A DNA stretch of 6,012 nt, from contig JAIXZQ010000191.1 in the NCBI GenBank assembly GCA_027489475.1, positions 1 through 6,012 of the forward strand. Reading direction: 5' to 3'. Of this stretch, positions 1 through 5,923 are shown piece by piece. The stretch comes from Methylophilus sp. Lineage in GTDB: Bacteria; Pseudomonadota; Gammaproteobacteria; Burkholderiales; Methylophilaceae. The notes below the pieces were generated by a model. The model worked only from the letters and a program-made list of their open reading frames with translations. It had not been told where the DNA came from and did no database searches. Made by a program: the position numbers and the translations under genes. Numbering within the stretch: the stretch's first letter is position 1; the number at the start of each line of letters is the position of its first letter.

Positions 1-1
1 G

Positions 2-1372
2 CAGCGTTTGCAACGGGCAGGGCAGACCCTAGAGGACTTAAGTACTAAGCCTCTGCGTGTGGAATTAGCGGATGGCGTACTGGTGAGTGTGTGTGTGCTG
101 TCGCCGCAATTGTCAGTGTTCAAGCTGCAGAGTGACTTACGCGAGGCGGTGATGCCGCTGTTGGCAGAACATCCGCAACAGCTCGGTATCGCCCTGCTAG
201 CGGCTGACCACCATGAGGCGTGGATCAAACAAGCGGCCTATGTAACGATGTTAAATGCACATCAACTGCCGCAATTAAAAAAGGCAAGCCCTCCGCCATG
301 CCTACAGAAAATTGCCCTATGGGGTGCACAGCAAGAGGACTGGCTTGCTGAAGTCGAGGCCTTGGCGGCAGCCAATACGGTATGTCGCGCCTTGACCATG
401 ACGCCGCCGAATATGCTGACGCCGGCCTTGTATCAGCAATGCCTGCAATCCATGGCGGCAGAAAAGGGCTGGCAGATGGAGGTGTGGACACTGGAACAAC
501 TTAAAACCATGGGGGCAGGCGCCTTTGTCGCAGTGGCACAAGGGTCAGAAAGTGACGATGCTGCCATTGTCAGACTGCGATATCGTCCTGATCTGTCGCA
601 GCATGCAGAGAGTGGGCCTGCTGCCAGTATTAAGTCTTTGGCCTTGGTGGGTAAAGGCATTTGTTTTGATACAGGTGGGCATAATCTCAAGTCCTCTAAG
701 AGCATGTTAGGCATGCATCAAGACATGAACGGCAGTGCCGTGGCCGTGGCGGTATTGCAGGCCATCAGCGCATTGTCACTGCCTGTGCAGGTAGATTGTT
801 GGTTGGCGCTCGCGCAAAACCATTTGGGCCCACACGCCTATAAACAAAACGATGTGGTGACCGCGCTGAATGGCAAGACCATCGAAATTGTGCATACCGA
901 TGCCGAAGGCCGCATGGTGTTGGCGGATACGCTGACTTTGGCTAGCCGCGAACAGCCAGATTATCTTATTGATTTCGCTACCCTGACCGGAAGCATGCAG
1001 ACCGCACTGGGCTCGCGAATGAGCGGGATTGTGACTAACCATCCAGCCTTCGCGCAGCAAATGGTGGTCGCGGGTGACCAAGCTGGTGAGCGGGTGGTTG
1101 TGTTTCCTTATGCAGAGGATTATGACAGCGCGTTGGAGAGTGAGATTGCTGATATCAAACAGTGCACCTTAGACAGCGAAGCCGACCATATTTTAGCCGC
1201 CCGTTTTCTTGGACAGTTTATAGCGGGGGACTGCGCGTGGTGTCATATTGACCTCTCAGCCTATGCCAATAAAGGCGGGTTGGGCGCAGTTGCCAGTGAG
1301 GTCACAGGATTTGGTGTCGCGCTTACAGTGAAATGGTTACAAAACCGGCTATTTAATACCGCATCCTTATAA
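2..1372 (+). CDS. M17 family leucyl aminopeptidase, 5'-truncated by window edge
   Basis: This is a cytosolic metallo-aminopeptidase of family M17 (leucine aminopeptidase/PepA type), which releases N-terminal residues from peptides. Counting the TTG codon at 8 as residue 1, the catalytic set is complete: metal ligands K216 and D221 (in VGKGICFDTGG), D239, D298 and E300 (in HTDAEGR), with catalytic K228 and R302. The spacings (12, 23, 82 residues from K216) equal those of bovine lens aminopeptidase K250/K262/D273/D332. Residues 1 to about 110 are a divergent N-terminal domain. The frame is open to the left edge (codons for Gln-Arg precede the TTG) and no convincing start or Shine-Dalgarno is visible, so the true start probably lies upstream. 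Oddities: the usual DMGGAA stretch reads DMNGSA and the NTDAEGR signature reads HTDAEGR, which suggests a divergent M17 subgroup rather than canonical PepA. It converges on the sulfurtransferase gene, with no functional link evident. Family call is very secure; substrate range is unknown. Confidence 0.95.
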   Translation, partial: QRLQRAGQTLEDLSTKPLRVELADGVLVSVCVLSPQLSVFKLQSDLREAVMPLLAEHPQQLGIALLAADHHEAWIKQAAYVTMLNAHQLPQLKKASPPPCLQKIALWGAQQEDWLAEVEALAAANTVCRALTMTPPNMLTPALYQQCLQSMAAEKGWQMEVWTLEQLKTMGAGAFVAVAQGSESDDAAIVRLRYRPDLSQHAESGPAASIKSLALVGKGICFDTGGHNLKSSKSMLGMHQDMNGSAVAVAVLQAISALSLPVQVDCWLALAQNHLGPHAYKQNDVVTALNGKTIEIVHTDAEGRMVLADTLTLASREQPDYLIDFATLTGSMQTALGSRMSGIVTNHPAFAQQMVVAGDQAGERVVVFPYAEDYDSALESEIADIKQCTLDSEADHILAARFLGQFIAGDCAWCHIDLSAYANKGGLGAVASEVTGFGVALTVKWLQNRLFNTASL

Positions 1373-1550
1373 CCAGCCTGATGCACGCATATCCATCAAT
1401 GCATGCCCAATACAGACAGCTTATGGGGGGCAAGCAGGCGCTGGCCTGCGTCTTAAATCATGCTGCGTTGATTGATAAGCGATGGCCTAGAGTGGCCGTT
1501 TGTGATGTATGTTCAGCTCAGGCTGGGCTTGGCATTCCCATCAAATACCG
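1373..1550. other. Convergent intergenic gap, no clear terminator
   Basis: This gap lies between two convergent genes. It holds a 6-bp perfect hairpin (GCAGGC, loop GCTG, GCCTGC; 1434-1449), but neither strand has a T-run after it, so it is not a convincing intrinsic terminator. It could still stabilise a 3' end or work with Rho. No plausible small gene was seen. Confidence 0.4.
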
Positions 1551-2003
1551 CTAGATGGGCCACCATTGTTTTAGGCGTTGACGCAAACGCGCAAATAATC
1601 CTAAAGGCGCCGCATTGCCTTGGCAGCAGGCAGCACAATGGCCTGCGGGGGGTGTTGGCGCAGCGCTAGCGCTGATCTGGGCGTGTTGATAGGCCTGACT
1701 GGCGCGGTTGCCAGTGCGGCAAAACCCCAGTGTTGGGCCGGGATGCAGTTGTAAAAATTGTTGTAGTTTTTGAATATCCGCTGGTTGCAGTTGGTTGGGC
1801 ACCACTGGAATGTGGGTATACGCCAGCCCCAAGCTGGCGGCGCGGCTGGCCAGCGCGGCACTGGTCGGTTGTGTCTCACCACCTTCGGCATCTGGCCGAA
1901 AATTGACCACGGCGCGAAACCCTTGCGCGGCTAAGACTTCAAGATCAGCTTCAGTCAGTTGGTCACTCACGCTGTATTGCGGGGCAATTTGTTTAATCTG
2001 CAT
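1551..2003 (-). CDS. DUF442/TIGR01244 rhodanese-like sulfurtransferase
   Basis: The 150-residue protein matches the BLH-phosphatase/DUF442 family (TIGR01244), which adopts a tyrosine-phosphatase-like fold and is named both phosphatase and sulfurtransferase. Residues 1-100 carry the family pattern: N-terminal QIAPQYSVSDQLTEADL, then AQGFRAVVNFRPDAEGGE (about 27-43), HIPV (64-67), and active-site loop CRTGNR (C95 to R100). That loop is C-x4-R, the six-residue geometry of rhodaneses, rather than the C-x5-R of tyrosine phosphatases, favouring transfer of sulfane sulfur via a C95 persulfide. After about residue 105 the usual family helix is replaced by an Ala/Pro-rich linker, a H-C-x2-C-C cluster (H122, C123, C126, C127) and a basic amphipathic end (139-148). 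Start is ATG at 2003, with only a weak GAAAG Shine-Dalgarno. It lies 25 bases downstream of the ArsR-type gene, presumably in one operon; the same pairing of BigR with a DUF442-containing protein is known from Xylella and Agrobacterium, where DUF442 is fused to a persulfide dioxygenase. No such domain is present here. Confidence 0.88.
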   Translation of the reverse strand: MQIKQIAPQYSVSDQLTEADLEVLAAQGFRAVVNFRPDAEGGETQPTSAALASRAASLGLAYTHIPVVPNQLQPADIQKLQQFLQLHPGPTLGFCRTGNRASQAYQHAQISASAAPTPPAGHCAACCQGNAAPLGLFARLRQRLKQWWPI

Positions 2004-2028
2004 ACTGCACTTTCATTATCTAGAATGG

Positions 2029-2373
2029 CTACATTGGGGCGGTTTGGGCATGACCGCTACAACAAAACTCGGCATGCAGTACCTGAATCACAGCCAAGGC
2101 CGCCGAACTGCCGATGCGGTAATACACATTTTTACCCTCACGGCGGGTCGTGACCAGCTGCGCTTCTCGCAACACAGTGAGTTGCTGTGACAAACTCGGT
2201 TGTCGCAAATTCAGCCGTGTCTCAAGCTCGCTGACTGAGAGCTCACCCTGCGATAATTGACACAACAACATCAGCCTATCGGTGTTGGCCATCGCCTTCA
2301 TTAATTGACTGGCTTGGTCAGCCGAAGCTCTAAGCTGATCAAAAATATCCTCCGCAATCACTGCACTTTGCAT
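2029..2373 (-). CDS. ArsR-family repressor of BigR/SqrR/YgaV persulfide-sensor type
   Basis: The 114-residue winged-helix protein has the ArsR (SmtB) fold. The recognition region is SVSELETRLNLRQPSLSQQL (46-65), followed by wing residues TTRREGKNVYYRI (75-87). C38, in LMLLCQLSQGE, and C104, near the C-terminus in HAEFCC, are 66 residues apart, the same spacing as the sensing cysteines of BigR (C42/C108) and SqrR (C41/C107), which form a disulfide or polysulfide bridge and release DNA when reactive sulfur rises. Metal-sensor motifs of ArsR proper (CVC near the recognition helix) are absent. An extra C105 and H108 follow C104. ATG at 2373 is chosen because AGAGG sits 5 bases upstream; an in-frame GTG at 2445 would add 24 residues but has no Shine-Dalgarno. 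It heads the operon with the downstream sulfurtransferase and is divergent from the Crp/Fnr gene. Likely role: repressor of its own operon, relieved by sulfide or persulfide. Family is certain; the ligand is inferred from cysteine geometry. Confidence 0.9.
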   Translation of the reverse strand: MQSAVIAEDIFDQLRASADQASQLMKAMANTDRLMLLCQLSQGELSVSELETRLNLRQPSLSQQLTVLREAQLVTTRREGKNVYYRIGSSAALAVIQVLHAEFCCSGHAQTAPM

Positions 2374-2452
2374 AGACCCCTCTACGATGAATAGTGATGA
2401 ATTTTTTTTATATATGTTTTTTGCGAAATCATAACCTTGTTGCACGCGATTG

Positions 2453-2482
2453 TGTATCCCTGCTTGCGCGGCAAGATGTCAA
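2453..2482 (-). promoter_or_regulatory. Predicted sigma-70 promoter of the ArsR-sulfurtransferase operon
   Basis: On the minus strand a perfect -35 TTGACA (2482-2477) is followed after 18 bases by GATACA (2458-2453), a 3/6 match to the -10 consensus. The predicted start of transcription is near 2446, leaving a leader of about 72 bases before the ATG at 2373. Strong -35 and weak -10 suit a regulated promoter. The spacer contains the dyad at 2463-2475. Confidence 0.55.
2463..2475. promoter_or_regulatory. Candidate operator in the ArsR promoter spacer
   Basis: The perfect inverted repeat CTTGC-GCG-GCAAG lies wholly between the -35 and -10 elements of the predicted minus-strand promoter. A repressor bound there would block RNA polymerase, so it is a candidate autoregulatory site for the ArsR-type protein. 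Arms are only 5 bp, so chance occurrence is possible; published BigR operators are AT-rich, which argues for caution. Confidence 0.4.
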
Positions 2483-2497
2483 AAGATTGAAAGCAAT

Positions 2498-2520
2498 TTA
2501 TGTTACAGTTTGCAACATAA
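2498..2520. promoter_or_regulatory. 23-bp near-perfect palindrome, candidate regulator binding site
   Basis: The left arm TTATGTTACA (2498-2507) and right arm TGCAACATAA (2511-2520) pair at 9 of 10 positions around a 3-base centre GTT. Length and symmetry suit a homodimeric regulator such as the adjacent Crp/Fnr protein. The centre (2509) is 74 bases upstream of the Crp/Fnr ATG and about 63 bases upstream of the predicted ArsR-operon start site, compatible with activation of that operon from an upstream (class I-like) position, with autoregulation, or with both. It does not match the FNR consensus TTGAT-N4-ATCAA. Confidence 0.55.
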
Positions 2521-2582
2521 CAATAGGCCGCGCGCAATGACGTCTGGTCAGACCTGTATGAGTCATTTTGGGGATTAAAAGG

Positions 2583-3248
2583 ATGATGCAATCGTTATCG
2601 TGGCTGTCGGTGTTTCCTGAACTAGAAGCATTGGACGAGCCTGCAAAAAAACTACTGACACAGTTTGCCCGTTTGGTAGAAGCGCCTGTGGGGACCATAG
2701 GCTATCGTGAGGGTGACCATTGTGGCGGCTATGTGTTGCGGCTCAAAGGCCGCTCGCGGGTCTATAAAATGTCCTCCAGCGGCCGAGAAATCGTGCTCTA
2801 CCGCGTGGGCGCAGGCGAAACCTGTGTCATTACCACCACCTGTCTGCTCGGCAACAGCCAATATCCAGCGTCTACCATTGTGGAAGAAGACGTGCAGGAC
2901 GTGGTGATTCCTGAGGCTACCTTTCATAAGCTGATGATAGATTCGCCCTTGTTTAGGCAATATGTCATGCAAAACTATGGGGCTTTAATCAGTGATTTGA
3001 TTGTGTTGCTCGATGAGGTGGCTTTTCAGACCTTGGATGCGCGGCTGGCCAAATGGCTGTTGGACATGGGAAATAACACCATACAGCGTACCCATCAGCA
3101 AATTGCCGATGAGCTGGGCACCGCGCGTGAGGTCATTAGTCGTCAACTCAAACGATTAGAGCAAAAAGGCTGGTTGACCATGGGCCGTGGTGTGATTGAA
3201 ATCCAGCAACGTGGCGAGTTACTTAAGCTAGCAAACAACGGGCAATAA
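2583..3248 (+). CDS. Crp/Fnr-family transcriptional regulator with cysteine pair in sensor domain
   Basis: The 221-residue protein has an N-terminal cyclic-nucleotide-type beta-barrel (about 10-115), a dimerisation helix (about 122-150) and a C-terminal Crp-type helix-turn-helix (THQQIADELGTAREVISRQL, 170-189). The recognition helix carries E183-x2-S186-R187, the same E-x2-S-R arrangement FNR uses to read DNA. FNR's N-terminal cysteine cluster is absent (first cysteine is C47), so an FNR-like 4Fe-4S oxygen sensor is unlikely; the barrel does not show a canonical cAMP-binding signature. C81 and C87 (GETCVITTTCLLG) form a C-x5-C pair where the phosphate-binding cassette lies, suggesting redox or reactive-sulfur sensing by thiols (inference). 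ATG at 2583 is preferred because GGGGA (2570-2574) sits 8 bases upstream; ATG 2586 is an alternative, and an in-frame TTG at 2568 overlaps that ribosome site. It is divergent from the ArsR-sulfurtransferase operon and probably shares its control region. The regulator family is certain; the signal is unknown. Confidence 0.9.
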   Translation: MMQSLSWLSVFPELEALDEPAKKLLTQFARLVEAPVGTIGYREGDHCGGYVLRLKGRSRVYKMSSSGREIVLYRVGAGETCVITTTCLLGNSQYPASTIVEEDVQDVVIPEATFHKLMIDSPLFRQYVMQNYGALISDLIVLLDEVAFQTLDARLAKWLLDMGNNTIQRTHQQIADELGTAREVISRQLKRLEQKGWLTMGRGVIEIQQRGELLKLANNGQ

Positions 3249-3304
3249 GCGTTTTGCCATGGGCGTAAAAACCCAAGTAGGGTAGCCGCAGGCGAATACA
3301 CTTT

Positions 3305-3351
3305 TATCCGCAGGTGGCCATGGATGTGCGCTTGTATCATTGCGGATACAA
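3305..3351 (+). repeat. Two mutually exclusive stem-loops in the leader
   Basis: TATCCGCA (3305-3312) pairs perfectly with TGCGGATA (3341-3348). The latter's 3' half also belongs to a second perfect stem, TTGTATC (3332-3338) with GATACAA (3345-3351), loop ATTGCG. Both cannot form together, an arrangement like attenuators or leader switches. The large stem would enclose the AGGTGG and ATG at 3324. No T-run follows, so termination is not implied. Function is unproven. Confidence 0.35.
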
Positions 3352-3440
3352 ATTTCTTAGATGCTCTGGGCAGTGCGTTGTCATCGACGCCTCGCATGCA
3401 AGCGTTTTTTCGCCATGCACATCTTTATGTGCGATTAACG

Positions 3441-3445
3441 AGGAG
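3441..3445 (+). promoter_or_regulatory. Ribosome binding site deciding the GTG start at 3453
   Basis: AGGAG lies 7 bases upstream of GTG 3453. This places the start directly before a signal peptide and argues against the in-frame ATG at 3324, which would add 43 residues ahead of the signal sequence. Confidence 0.8.
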
Positions 3446-3452
3446 AATAAAA

Positions 3453-4076
3453 GTGCGTCATGCGATTATCATCAGTGGATTGTGTGTGCTGGCCAGTCAA
3501 ACAGCATGGGCGGATGCAGAATATATAGACCATGCTCGCGTGCTATCTGTGGTGCCACAAGTGCAGCAAGTCAATCAGCCACGCCAAGATTGTCGTACTG
3601 AATATGTGCGTGAAAGTGTCTATGAACCCGCTAGCCGTTCGAATACCGGTGCGGTGGTAGGCGGTGTGGCGGGTGGCTTGCTGGGAAGCACCATCGGTCG
3701 TGGGACAGGCCGTATTGCTGCGGCAGCCGTGGGTGCTGGCTTGGGCGCCATTGTCGGCGACCGTGTAGGCAACCAGCCCAGCTATGGCAATCAGCGTGTC
3801 ATCACCCGGCCTGTGGAACAATGCGTGATGATAGATCAATGGCAAACCATCACCACTGGCTATCTGGTGAATTATGAATACCAAGGTCGTCAATACAGCA
3901 CAGTGATGGACAGAGACCCTGGTCAAAGCCTAGCTGTCAGTGTGTTGGTGCGCCCGAACGTGGCCGTATTGCCACCTGGTGCGACCTATCAGACATCACC
4001 CTATCCGCCAACTGTTTACCAGCCAGCCGCCATGCCTGGGCGCGGTTATGGTCGCCGTCAGCGCGATTACTGGTAA
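3453..4076 (+). CDS. Secreted glycine-zipper 2TM domain protein
   Basis: The 207-residue envelope protein begins at GTG with a good Shine-Dalgarno. Residues 1-20 form a signal peptide (RH, then AIIISGLCVLASQ, cleavage after AWA at A20). There is no lipobox with small residues before a cysteine, so it is not a predicted lipoprotein. The segment 66-106 is a glycine zipper: two G-rich hydrophobic stretches (TGAVVGGVAGGLLGSTIG and AAAAVGAGLGAIVG) separated by a short basic turn, as in the Rick_17kDa_Anti/glycine-zipper 2TM family. A C-terminal beta-rich domain follows (VEQCVMIDQWQTITTGYLV, then YQGRQYSTVMDRDPGQ), usual in proteobacterial members, and then a Pro/Tyr/Arg-rich tail. C47 and C124 flank the zipper and could form a disulfide. 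The family's precise role is not established; outer-membrane association or envelope integrity is likely. It is transcribed alone or by read-through from the Crp/Fnr gene and ends at a strong terminator. Confidence 0.88.
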   Translation: MRHAIIISGLCVLASQTAWADAEYIDHARVLSVVPQVQQVNQPRQDCRTEYVRESVYEPASRSNTGAVVGGVAGGLLGSTIGRGTGRIAAAAVGAGLGAIVGDRVGNQPSYGNQRVITRPVEQCVMIDQWQTITTGYLVNYEYQGRQYSTVMDRDPGQSLAVSVLVRPNVAVLPPGATYQTSPYPPTVYQPAAMPGRGYGRRQRDYW

Positions 4077-4151
4077 TCGGTTGTGTATAGGCAACTTGAG
4101 GTTAATCTCCCCTGAATAAAGCCGAGTAGGGGCGAGGGTACACCCTGTGAG

Positions 4152-4190
4152 AGGCCTGTCTTGTTCAAAGACAGGCCTTTGTATTTTTTT
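4152..4190 (+). terminator. Rho-independent terminator of the glycine-zipper gene
   Basis: A perfect 11-bp stem, AGGCCTGTCTT (4152-4162) with AAGACAGGCCT (4168-4178), encloses loop GTTCA and is followed by a T-rich tract ending in seven Ts (4184-4190). It sits 75 bases after the stop codon. The minus strand lacks a T-run past the hairpin, so it mainly serves the + strand and does not obviously terminate the convergent Smr gene. Confidence 0.9.
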
Positions 4191-4209
4191 GGCAGGGTTG
4201 ACGAGTGAA

Positions 4210-4770
4210 TTAGGCTTTGAGCAGCACGATCACCGCGCCACTGCCGCCATCATGCGCGCGGGCCTGTGCATAGGCGATAACTTCATCTTTTTGCATCAGC
4301 CAATTGCGCAGTTTGTGTTTGAGCACCGGCTCTTTGTTGCGCGAGCCCAAGCCTTTGCCATGCACAATACGCACGCAGCGCAAGCCCCGCTTTTTACAAT
4401 CCGCAATAAATTCAGACACCGTGCGTCTGGCTTCGTCACTGATCAGGCCATGCAAATCAATATGCGCTTGCACCACCCAATGCCCGCGACGCAGCTTACT
4501 GAGCACTACCGGCGATTGCCCCTCACGCAGATACAGCAGCTCCTCGCCGCTCTCCAGCTCATATGCCGGAATATAGTGATCGCTCAGTGAGTCAATTAAG
4601 GCCTGTTTTTCATCGCGTATTAACTGACGCGGAATCGGTTTAGGTTTTTTGGCAGGATGCAGAATGCGATCCACTTTGACTGGGCGAGCACCCTTCACCG
4701 CCTCATAAAACAGGGCTTTATCGTCTTCGGCCTCGGCAGGCGTTTGTTGATCAGGTTTGGATGCAGTCAT
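4210..4770 (-). CDS. Smr-domain protein, SmrA-like putative nuclease
   Basis: The 186-residue protein consists of a charged, probably disordered N-terminus (about 1-60, in the ATG numbering) and a C-terminal Smr domain (about 95-185). Diagnostic motifs are IDLHGL (DLHG at 105-108) and RIVHGKGLGS (HGKG at 137-140), ending in GGSGAVIVLLK. Smr domains occur at the C-terminus of MutS2 and as stand-alone proteins; E. coli SmrA (187 aa) and SmrB (183 aa) have the same size, and SmrB cleaves mRNA at collided ribosomes. The D-L-H and G-x-G elements tied to nuclease activity are intact. ATG 4770 is preferred over the adjacent in-frame GTG 4773. Neither has a Shine-Dalgarno, and a -10-like TAAAAT lies 6 bases upstream, so the transcript may be leaderless. 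It follows trxB on the same strand but is separated from it by a strong terminator. Its substrate is unknown. Confidence 0.92.
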   Translation of the reverse strand: MTASKPDQQTPAEAEDDKALFYEAVKGARPVKVDRILHPAKKPKPIPRQLIRDEKQALIDSLSDHYIPAYELESGEELLYLREGQSPVVLSKLRRGHWVVQAHIDLHGLISDEARRTVSEFIADCKKRGLRCVRIVHGKGLGSRNKEPVLKHKLRNWLMQKDEVIAYAQARAHDGGSGAVIVLLKA

Positions 4771-4776
4771 CACGGC

Positions 4777-4782
4777 ATTTTA
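4777..4782 (-). promoter_or_regulatory. Possible -10 element giving a leaderless Smr transcript
   Basis: TAAAAT on the minus strand matches the -10 consensus at 5 of 6 bases and would start transcription at or next to the ATG at 4770. No good -35 is visible (TGCTTT at 17 bases spacing), so this is tentative. It would explain expression after the trxB terminator and the missing Shine-Dalgarno. Confidence 0.35.
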
Positions 4783-4871
4783 GAACACATTGCGCCAAAA
4801 AAGCAGGTCATCGCGATGCGACAGCCCAAAGCGCGGATCACTATCTGTAGCGATGACTTTACGGCAGATAT

Positions 4872-4901
4872 AAAAAACGCACCTCACGAGGTGCGTTTTT
4901 T
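4872..4901 (-). terminator. Intrinsic terminator after trxB, symmetrical
   Basis: Arms AAAAAACGCACCTC (4872-4885) and GAGGTGCGTTTTTT (4888-4901) are perfectly complementary, folding as a GC-rich stem with a CACG tetraloop flanked by A and T tracts. It starts 15 bases past the trxB stop. Since either strand reads stem then Ts, it can also stop + strand transcription from the left. Confidence 0.9.
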
Positions 4902-4916
4902 GCAAGTGGCGGAGGT

Positions 4917-5888
<972 letters not shown>

Positions 5889-5923
5889 TTAAAGAGATAG
5901 ATGGGGGCAAAGCGGACAATTTA

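Larger units (their letters stand above)
3249..3452 (+). other. Leader between the Crp/Fnr gene and the glycine-zipper gene
   Basis: This 204-base stretch has no gene I can call firmly. It contains a small ACCC/GGGT dyad near 3270-3283 inside a stretch resembling dispersed intergenic repeats (GTAGGGTAGCCGCAGGCG, 3278-3295), two competing hairpins (3305-3351), and an in-frame reading frame from ATG 3324, preceded by AGGTGG, whose first residues (MCACIIADTNFLDAL) look like the start of a PIN domain. No obvious intrinsic terminator ends the Crp/Fnr transcript, so read-through into the downstream gene is possible. Confidence 0.4.

Noticed and set aside
225..1081. Several antisense reading frames over the aminopeptidase gene
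   Set aside because: They show no domain pattern and overlap a clearly coding, motif-complete gene; they are frame shadows.
1434..1449. Hairpin GCAGGC/GCCTGC as a terminator
   Set aside because: No T-run on either strand and only a 6-bp stem.
1601..1891. Alternative frame over the sulfurtransferase gene, suspected frameshift at its C-terminus
   Set aside because: I read the other two frames past the active-site loop; neither restores the usual family C-terminus and one stops at once, so a divergent tail is more likely than a frameshift.
2374..2445. Extended ArsR start at GTG 2445
   Set aside because: The added 24 residues are not like the family N-terminus and ATG 2373 has a strong Shine-Dalgarno, although the GTG lies close to the predicted transcription start.
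2568..2582. TTG 2568 as start of the Crp/Fnr protein
   Set aside because: It overlaps the GGGGA ribosome site that serves ATG 2583.
3314..3601. 95-residue frame overlapping the leader and the glycine-zipper gene
   Set aside because: Composition is random, with no motif, and it is out of frame with the signal-peptide-bearing protein.
4147..4590. 147-residue + strand frame opposite the Smr gene
   Set aside because: It begins inside the terminator hairpin and is antisense to a clear Smr domain.
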